Shown here in pieces: positions 14,796 to 19,600 of a stretch of 19,600 nt of DNA (its first letter is position 1; the number at the start of each line of letters is the position of its first letter). The notes beneath the pieces were generated by a model. The model worked only from the letters and a program-made list of their open reading frames with translations. It did not search any database and was not told where the DNA came from. Origin of the DNA: Desulfuromonadaceae bacterium (GTDB taxonomy: Bacteria > Desulfobacterota > Desulfuromonadia > Geobacterales > Pseudopelobacteraceae); assembly GCA_028686145.1 (NCBI GenBank), contig JAQUCQ010000021.1:1-19600 (forward strand), given 5' to 3'. The translations under genes and the position numbers were made by a program.

Positions 14796-14826
14796 AAAAA
14801 AGCCACCCCCCAGTAGAGAGATGGCT
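14796..14826 (-). terminator. Intrinsic terminator downstream of the CoA-binding protein gene
   Basis: Minus-strand AGCCATCTC and GGGGTGGCT pair over 9 bp (two G-T pairs) around a 7-nt loop, followed by a T run. It begins 37 nt after the stop at 14863 and separates the proA unit from the roadblock unit. Confidence 0.78.
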
Positions 14827-14862
14827 AATGTTAATCATTTTTCGGAGTGCCAAGCGGACGCG

Positions 14863-15267
14863 TCAGTGTTCGTGATACCCCAACACCACCAGCACACAAC
14901 TGCCGTCGGCAATCACGTTAATCCCCTGTGCACGGCAGAGAGCCACGGCATCCGGATGCTCGGCTCCCGGTTGCATCCAGATGTTTTTTATCCCCTTTTC
15001 CAGGGCGAGCGGCACAAGCTTTGCGGTTACGGCAGGAGGAGTAATCATGGATATGCTCAGAACATCCGACGGTAAATCGCTGATTGTGGCGACACAGGGA
15101 ATCCCTTCAATCTCAGGTTCGTTAGGATTGACCGGGATAACGGTCTTGCCATTCTGCAGGTAACAGCGGAGTACTTTGTTGCCATACTTTTGGCGATTCG
15201 TTGATGCTCCGGCCACCCCGAAAGCTGGTGACGAGAGGAACTGCTGAATTTGTTCTTCAATAGTCAT
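14863..15267 (-). CDS. CoA-binding domain protein (YccU-like Rossmann fold)
   Basis: A 134-residue single-domain protein. FGVAGASTNRQKYGNKVLRC (16-35) is the nucleotide/CoA-binding loop of the CoA_binding_2 family. VIPVNPNEPEIEGIPC, DVLSISMITPPAV and IWMQPGAEHPDAVALC are the other conserved blocks, and DGSCVLV (121-127) stands where the family often has a DRC motif. Length is normal for the family. The frame also contains an upstream ATG at 15285. The ATG at 15267 was chosen because GAGGAG lies 6 nt before it, overlapping the upstream candidate. It is 101 nt downstream of proA in the same direction and ends before a terminator. The biochemical role of the family is poorly defined. Confidence 0.86.
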   Translation of the reverse strand: MTIEEQIQQFLSSPAFGVAGASTNRQKYGNKVLRCYLQNGKTVIPVNPNEPEIEGIPCVATISDLPSDVLSISMITPPAVTAKLVPLALEKGIKNIWMQPGAEHPDAVALCRAQGINVIADGSCVLVVLGYHEH

Positions 15268-15368
15268 GTTCTGCTCCTCATTCATAGGTTAAAAGTTACT
15301 TGCTGATTTTATACGCTGGCAACAACTTCGGTAATGCACGCATCAGCTTGTCCGGGCCGCAGACTTGC

Positions 15369-16625
15369 TTACTCCCGTATTTGGCCGTCACCATAGACGA
15401 TGAACTTTGTGGTGGTCAGGTCCTCCAGCCCCATCGGGCCAAAGGAATGCAGCTTGGTAGTGGAGATGCCGATTTCGGCACCCAGGCCGAGCTGGCCGCC
15501 ATCGGCAAAGCGCGTCGAAGCGTTGACCATCACGCAGGAGGAATTGACCTCACGGATGAAACGCTGCGCACGGCTGTAGTCACTGGTGATGATTGCTTCC
15601 GTATGCAGCGAACAGTAGCGATTGATATGGACAATTGCGGCATCAATATCGTCAACAACCCGGCAGGCAAGAATTAGTTCCAGATATTCGGCATACCAAT
15701 CTGCTTCCGTTGCCGGCGTGGCGGTCGGAGCATAGCGGCAAAACACATCATCGCCGCGCAATTCTACGCCGAGCGTAGACAGCGTAGCGGCAATTCTCGG
15801 GATGAATTCTGCCGCAACATCTCTATGGATCAGAAGCGTTTCCAATGCGTTGCAGACGCCGGGGCGCTGTGTCTTACTGTTGACTATTATCTGCTCGGCC
15901 TTGTCGAAATCTGCTGACTGGTCAACAAAGATGTGACAGACCCCCTTATAATGTTTGATTACCGGGATGCGGGAATTCTCGACCACAAACCGGATCAGGC
16001 TTTCACCACCGCGTGGAATAATCAGGTCGATGGACTCTTCCTGCTTGAGCATTTCCAGCACCCCTTCACGTTCGGTAAAAGGGATCAACGACAGTGCCGC
16101 TTGGGGGAGACCCATCTCTGTCAGCACATTCTGGAGGATCCCGGCAATGGCCATATTTGAATTGATTGCTTCGGAACCGCCTCGCAATACCACGGCATTT
16201 CCGGCCTTGAGACAGAGTGCCGCAGCATCTGCAGTTACGTTCGGCCGCGACTCATAGATAATTCCTATCGTGCCGAGCGGAATCCGCATCTTGCCAACCA
16301 TCAGTTCATTGGGGCGTTTCCACATTTTTGTCACTTCGCCAACAGGATCCGGAAGGGCGGCGACCTCACGCAGAGCATTGGCGATTCCGCGGATACGACC
16401 TTCATCAAGCATCAGACGGTCCAGCATGGCCGCTGAAAGCCCTTTTTGACGACCGACTTCAAGATCTTTCCGGTTCTCCGCGATCAGACCTGAAACTGCC
16501 GATTCAAGAGCACTGGCCATTTTCAGCAGCATATCATTTTTGGCAGCAGTTGATAGGCGCGCCATGGCCAATGAGGCCTGGCGGGCATCCTGCGCGATTT
16601 TTACGACCTTTTCAGTAATACTCAC
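15369..16625 (-). CDS. proA: Glutamate-5-semialdehyde dehydrogenase (gamma-glutamyl phosphate reductase)
   Basis: A 418-residue enzyme of the aldehyde dehydrogenase superfamily, full length for ProA. It catalyses NADPH-dependent reduction of gamma-glutamyl phosphate to glutamate-5-semialdehyde, the second step of proline synthesis. Visible hallmarks are IPLGTIGIIYESRPNVT (115-131), LRGGSEAINSN (147-157), the catalytic Cys258 in TQRPGVCNALETLL, and the signature EIGISTTKLHSFGPMGLEDLTT region (384-405, one conserved block). The start is GTG with GGAG 8 nt upstream. No proB is in the window. The gene diverges from the barrel gene, and the 160-nt space between them holds two palindromes that may be operators. 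Confidence 0.96.
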   Translation of the reverse strand: MSITEKVVKIAQDARQASLAMARLSTAAKNDMLLKMASALESAVSGLIAENRKDLEVGRQKGLSAAMLDRLMLDEGRIRGIANALREVAALPDPVGEVTKMWKRPNELMVGKMRIPLGTIGIIYESRPNVTADAAALCLKAGNAVVLRGGSEAINSNMAIAGILQNVLTEMGLPQAALSLIPFTEREGVLEMLKQEESIDLIIPRGGESLIRFVVENSRIPVIKHYKGVCHIFVDQSADFDKAEQIIVNSKTQRPGVCNALETLLIHRDVAAEFIPRIAATLSTLGVELRGDDVFCRYAPTATPATEADWYAEYLELILACRVVDDIDAAIVHINRYCSLHTEAIITSDYSRAQRFIREVNSSCVMVNASTRFADGGQLGLGAEIGISTTKLHSFGPMGLEDLTTTKFIVYGDGQIRE

Positions 16626-16655
16626 AATGTCAGCTCCGAAGAATAAAATAATTAC

Positions 16656-16670
16656 GAGTAATTATTACTC
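16656..16670. promoter_or_regulatory. Perfect palindrome upstream of proA, possible operator
   Basis: GAGTAATTATTACTC is a 15-nt perfect dyad (7-bp arms, 1-nt centre), 31 nt before the proA start. On the minus strand it contains TAATAATTA, which could serve as part of a -10 region, so a repressor site is plausible. No T run follows. Confidence 0.35.
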
Positions 16671-16740
16671 AAAATTGCCCCACCAGCAAGACAAATGAAC
16701 TATTTGCACAGCAAAGGGCGGAATATTTGGGGATAAAATT

Positions 16741-16752
16741 TCCGCATGCGGA
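16741..16752. repeat. 12-bp perfect palindrome upstream of the barrel gene
   Basis: TCCGCATGCGGA lies 36 nt before the ATG of the barrel gene, in the divergent intergenic space. It could be a short leader stem or a protein site; the sequence alone does not decide. Confidence 0.3.
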
Positions 16753-16788
16753 TTGACACCGACGGTGCCCAATGCTACAAGAACCGGA

Positions 16789-18060
16789 ATGAAGACCTTT
16801 TTTTCAAAGCCCAGACTAATCCGGCAAATTTGCATCATCTTCTGCACAAGCATGGTGCTGCTGGCCGGGTGTACCAGTTACATACCCCGTAAAAATTTAT
16901 TACTACCTCTGACCGGCAACGCCGCTGACGACAAGATAAAACTGGTTACGATTCCGCTACCGGTAATCGCTTCAAGCCCCAACGAGGGAATCACGTCCGG
17001 AGCGTTGACAGCATTTCTTGCTCATAACAGGAAGGATGAGGTCACAACCCTGGTCGCTCCCCAGGTAACTTACAACGACAATTTCGGCGTTACCGCATCG
17101 CTGTATGGTGCCTTCTATCCGACCCCCGAGCGGAGCATCGAAACCAACCTCTCCCAGTCCGCCAAAGTAAATCACGATTACGAATTTCGGGTCAGAGATA
17201 CTTCGCTACTCAGCAACAAACTTGAGTTGAACGGATTCATCTTCAAGCTGTCTGACGGTTCTTCACGCTTCTTCGGCTTTAACGCCAATAGTTCGCAACA
17301 GATGGAAACAAATTATGCCAATGATGAACTCGGCTATACCATCTCCGCAGGTTATCAAATCGGACCACATTATCAGATTACCGTTGGTGATCGTTTTCGT
17401 GATGTCAACATCCGCCCGGGAGCTTTTGAACGCCTTCCGTATATTAAAGACAAGTTTTCGCTGGCAACCGTGCCAGGTATTGACGGCTTTACCACTCATG
17501 CCATGCGCATTTCGTTGCTGTACAGTACACTTGATAATCGGGAGACTCCCACATATGGCGGCTATGCCCGATTTACGTTTGAGCCGACACTGATGGCATT
17601 GGGAGGAGCAGCCGATTACCGGCATTACGAGGTTGAAACCAAGGGATTCATCCCTCTCGACAACGCACGGTATATCAGCGTGTTTCGCCTGATGTATAAT
17701 CAGACTCTCGGAGCCGATGTCCCGTTTCTGGAACAAAGTATCCTGGGAGGCGAATCCAGCCTGCGGGGATTCGGCCGTAACCGCTTCATCGACAACAGTT
17801 TTCTGCTCTGCAACCTCGAAGAGCGTATCCTGCTCTTCCGCTGGGAGGTATTTGGAGTGACTGCAGATTGGGAGGTAGCGCCGTTTATTGATTTGGGTGC
17901 GGTAATGGAGTCGTTGGACAAGGCAAAAAGTTCTGACTTCGAACTTAATCCCGGAGTCGGTTTCCGCGCAATTGTGCGCCCGAATATTATCGGCAGAGTG
18001 GATGTGGGGGTGGGCAAGGATGGCCCGGCAGTGTTTGTTGGTTTAGGGTACCCATTTTAG
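16789..18060 (+). CDS. Omp85/BamA-like outer-membrane beta-barrel protein with a lipobox, no POTRA domains
   Basis: A 423-residue protein. After a basic N-terminus a hydrophobic stretch ends in the lipobox LLAGC (Cys28), predicting lipidation. Only ~30 residues separate this from the barrel, so there is no room for POTRA domains. The rest consists of alternating beta strands typical of the Omp85 'surface antigen' barrel. GGESSLRGFGRNRF contains the LRGF motif (325-328) corresponding to the (V/L)RGF loop-6 motif of BamA/TamA. The protein ends in …GLGYPF, with the terminal Phe expected of outer-membrane barrels. The open frame extends to a TTG at 16753, but the ATG at 16789 gives a normal signal peptide; its Shine-Dalgarno is weak. 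It is the only plus-strand gene, divergent from proA and convergent with the NtrC-type gene. Transported or bound substrate unknown. Confidence 0.8.
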   Translation: MKTFFSKPRLIRQICIIFCTSMVLLAGCTSYIPRKNLLLPLTGNAADDKIKLVTIPLPVIASSPNEGITSGALTAFLAHNRKDEVTTLVAPQVTYNDNFGVTASLYGAFYPTPERSIETNLSQSAKVNHDYEFRVRDTSLLSNKLELNGFIFKLSDGSSRFFGFNANSSQQMETNYANDELGYTISAGYQIGPHYQITVGDRFRDVNIRPGAFERLPYIKDKFSLATVPGIDGFTTHAMRISLLYSTLDNRETPTYGGYARFTFEPTLMALGGAADYRHYEVETKGFIPLDNARYISVFRLMYNQTLGADVPFLEQSILGGESSLRGFGRNRFIDNSFLLCNLEERILLFRWEVFGVTADWEVAPFIDLGAVMESLDKAKSSDFELNPGVGFRAIVRPNIIGRVDVGVGKDGPAVFVGLGYPF

Positions 18061-18094
18061 GAGGTTACATCTATTCTGCATATCAGGCTAAAGA

Positions 18095-19480
18095 CTATCT
18101 TGAGCGTTTATCCGGACGCTCGATCGCAAACTTGTCCAGACGATATTGCAGGGTTTTATAGCTCATCCCTAACAGAGGAGCCGCTTTGCCGATCACCCAT
18201 TCTGCCCGTTCCATCGCCTTGACGATCAGTCCTTTTTCAAGCTCCTCAAAATCAATACCCTCTGCCGGAAGATCGAAGTTAACACCGCCGGTCAATGAAC
18301 CGCACGCAGTGATCTCAGTCGGAAGGTCGTCCGGTTCAATATAGTTGCTTTCCGCCATCAGTATCGAGCGCTCAATCACCGACTCTAGTTGCCGGACATT
18401 ACCGGGCCAGCTGTAGTTCACCAACAGTTTCAGCGCCTGCTTCGAGATGCCGGCCATGGCAATCCCCGCCTCCTTGCTGTATTTTTCGAGGAAAAATTCT
18501 GCCAACGTCTTGATGTCGTTCCCCCGCTCGCGCAAAGGGGGGAGATTAACGCGGATAACATTCAGCCGGTAGAACAGATCCTCCCGGAAAGTTCCTTTTT
18601 TTATCTCCTGCTCCAAATCTTTGTTGGTAGCCGAGACCAGTCGTACATCCAGGCCTATATTGGCTTTGCCTCCCACCCGGCGAATCTCCTTTTCCTGAAT
18701 GGCCCGCAGCAGCTTGGCCTGCATGGCAACATTCATCTCGCCAATTTCATCCAGAAATACCGTACCGTCGTTGGCCGCCTCGAAGATGCCGATCTCGCGA
18801 GTGTTGGCGCCAGTAAAGCTCCCTTTTTCATGGCCGAACAGCTCGCTTTCAATCAGGGACTCCGGGATAGCGGCGCAGTTGATCGCGATAAATGGTTTAT
18901 CACGGCGTGGGCTTCCATCGTGGATCGCTCGGGCAATCAATTCTTTTCCGGTCCCGGATTCCCCCACGATCAGGACGGTTGAATTCGAAGGAGCAACCTT
19001 GGTAATTACCCGGAAAACTTCCCTCATTTTAGGATGTTCACCCTGCATATTAGGGATTGTTGCAATCGATTGAACCCGTTTTTGCAGCACCCGGTTCTCA
19101 CGCACCAAACCGATACGCTCGAAGGCCCGCATCAGGGTCAGCACCAGATTGTCACGGTCCAGCGGTTTTTCAAGATAATCAAATGCACCTTTACGCATCG
19201 CTTCAACCGCCGAATCAACAGAACCGTGAGCCGTCATCATAATGATGCATTGCTGCGGGTCATCGGCAAGTACCGCATCCAGGAGGTCAAGCCCGCTCTG
19301 CCCCTGCATTTTGAGGTCGGTTATGATCAGATCGAACTCGCGCGTTTCCAGCTGCGCCAGAGCCTCGCGCACGCCGGGCACATCAACGATATCGTAGCCC
19401 TCTTTTTTCAGAATCAGGTTAAGGATATCGCGTTGCCCCTTTTCGTCATCAACAATCAGTATGCTGCCTTTGTTTGTCAT
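18095..19480 (-). CDS. NtrC-family sigma-54-dependent response regulator
   Basis: A 461-residue activator with three domains. The receiver (1-~120) has D11/D12, phospho-acceptor D55 in LIITDLKM, T83 and K105. The AAA+ domain (~145-375) has Walker A GESGTGKE (173-180), the sigma-54 contact loop GSFTGA (220-225; Ser where the consensus GAFTGA has Ala), Walker B VFLDEIGE (241-248) and the LFYRLNVIRVNLPPLRER block. The Fis-type helix-turn-helix covers ~412-455 (WVIGKAAPLLGMSYKTLQYRLDKF). The ATG has AGAGG 4 nt upstream and lies 18 nt after the stop of a histidine kinase, its probable partner. Its target promoters are not known; the sigma-54 promoter of the pilus operon in this window is one candidate, without direct evidence. 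Confidence 0.95.
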   Translation of the reverse strand: MTNKGSILIVDDEKGQRDILNLILKKEGYDIVDVPGVREALAQLETREFDLIITDLKMQGQSGLDLLDAVLADDPQQCIIMMTAHGSVDSAVEAMRKGAFDYLEKPLDRDNLVLTLMRAFERIGLVRENRVLQKRVQSIATIPNMQGEHPKMREVFRVITKVAPSNSTVLIVGESGTGKELIARAIHDGSPRRDKPFIAINCAAIPESLIESELFGHEKGSFTGANTREIGIFEAANDGTVFLDEIGEMNVAMQAKLLRAIQEKEIRRVGGKANIGLDVRLVSATNKDLEQEIKKGTFREDLFYRLNVIRVNLPPLRERGNDIKTLAEFFLEKYSKEAGIAMAGISKQALKLLVNYSWPGNVRQLESVIERSILMAESNYIEPDDLPTEITACGSLTGGVNFDLPAEGIDFEELEKGLIVKAMERAEWVIGKAAPLLGMSYKTLQYRLDKFAIERPDKRSR

Positions 19481-19498
19481 GGTTCCTCTATCGTCATA

Positions 19499-19600
19499 TC
19501 AAGCCTCGGATGGCTGCAACGGCAACGAAACGGTAAAGGTTGTTCCGCTGCCCATGGTGCTTTCAATCTCTATTTCACCGCCATGCTCCTTGATAATCCG
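19499..19600 (-). CDS. C-terminal end of a sensor histidine kinase (5' part outside window)
   Basis: The last 33 codons are visible: RIIKEHGGEIEIESTMGSGT, then TFTVSLPL and a short tail to TGA. The IIKEHGG-(D/E)I-x-(I/V)-x-S-x-x-GxGTTF pattern is the G2 box and end of a HATPase_c domain, as in NtrB-like kinases. Its stop is 18 nt before the NtrC-type regulator, so the two form a two-component operon. Sensor input cannot be told. Confidence 0.85.
   Translation of the reverse strand, partial: RIIKEHGGEIEIESTMGSGTTFTVSLPLQPSEA

Noticed and set aside
15300..15368. Short open frame after proA on the minus strand encoding CGPDKLMRALPKLLPAYK
   Set aside because: It is only about 25 codons, overlaps the end of proA in another frame, lacks a start signal and cannot be tied to a family; possibly chance.
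17263..17736. 157-codon open frame on the minus strand inside the barrel gene
   Set aside because: It is opposite a clear beta-barrel coding sequence and shows no protein-like features.
18100..18123. Inverted repeat GAGCGT-N8-ACGCTC between the convergent barrel and NtrC-type genes
   Set aside because: It lies within the last codons of the regulator and no T run follows on either strand, so it is not a convincing terminator.
18389..18982. 197-codon open frame on the plus strand antisense to the NtrC-type gene
   Set aside because: The minus strand here encodes the complete AAA+ domain; the plus frame has no recognisable motif.

Overview
The window looks like chromosomal DNA from a Geobacter-type member of the Desulfuromonadia. 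This is inferred, not proven. It rests on the combination of a PilY1/minor-pilin operon with a sigma-54 type promoter, DUF4388-plus-roadblock signalling proteins, a NarL-type CHASE4 sensor kinase and an NtrC-type regulator, with intermediate G+C. Almost all genes are on the minus strand; only one (the Omp85-like barrel) is on the plus strand. No tRNA, rRNA, insertion sequence, CRISPR array or prophage signature was seen.

Layout, read in the direction of minus-strand transcription (high to low coordinates). (1) 19499-19600 is the last part of a histidine kinase gene, followed 18 nt later by an NtrC-family sigma-54 activator (18095-19480). (2) Convergent to it on the plus strand is a compact outer-membrane beta-barrel gene (16789-18060) whose product carries a lipobox. 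(3) Divergent from the barrel are proA (15369-16625), then a small CoA-binding-fold protein (14863-15267) closed by a terminator. (4) A two-gene unit encodes roadblock/LC7-type signalling proteins: DUF4388-roadblock (13857-14573) and roadblock plus an unrecognised C-terminal domain (13093-13845). (5) typA/bipA (11165-12970) has a terminator-like hairpin immediately upstream of its ribosome binding site and a strong terminator downstream. (6) A non-coding stretch of about 485 bp (10621-11105) holds a good sigma-54 promoter and an upstream inverted repeat. (7) A type IV pilus tip/priming operon runs from 10620 to 2331: a small coupled membrane-anchored protein, PilY1 (1718 aa), FimT-, PilV-, PilW- and PilX-like minor pilins, overlapping or nearly touching. 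(8) Directly after pilX come a membrane histidine kinase (CHASE4-PAS-HisKA_3-HATPase) and its NarL/FixJ-type response regulator, cut off by the window edge.

How the genes work together (partly inference): the four minor pilins and PilY1 would form the tip/priming complex of a type IV pilus, with PilY1's three N-terminal Ig-like domains, von Willebrand A domain and C-terminal propeller acting as adhesin and possible surface sensor. The promoter is of the RpoN class, matching what is known for pilus genes in Geobacter (PilR/RpoN). A sensor kinase/regulator pair sits at the 3' end of the operon and may respond to envelope or surface signals. The most interesting items are the sigma-54/inverted-repeat promoter of the pilus operon, the modified PilY1 architecture (Ig repeats, cysteine-rich insertion in the vWA domain, altered calcium-loop region), the pilus-linked CHASE4 two-component system, the hairpin in front of typA, and the lipobox-bearing Omp85-like barrel without POTRA domains.
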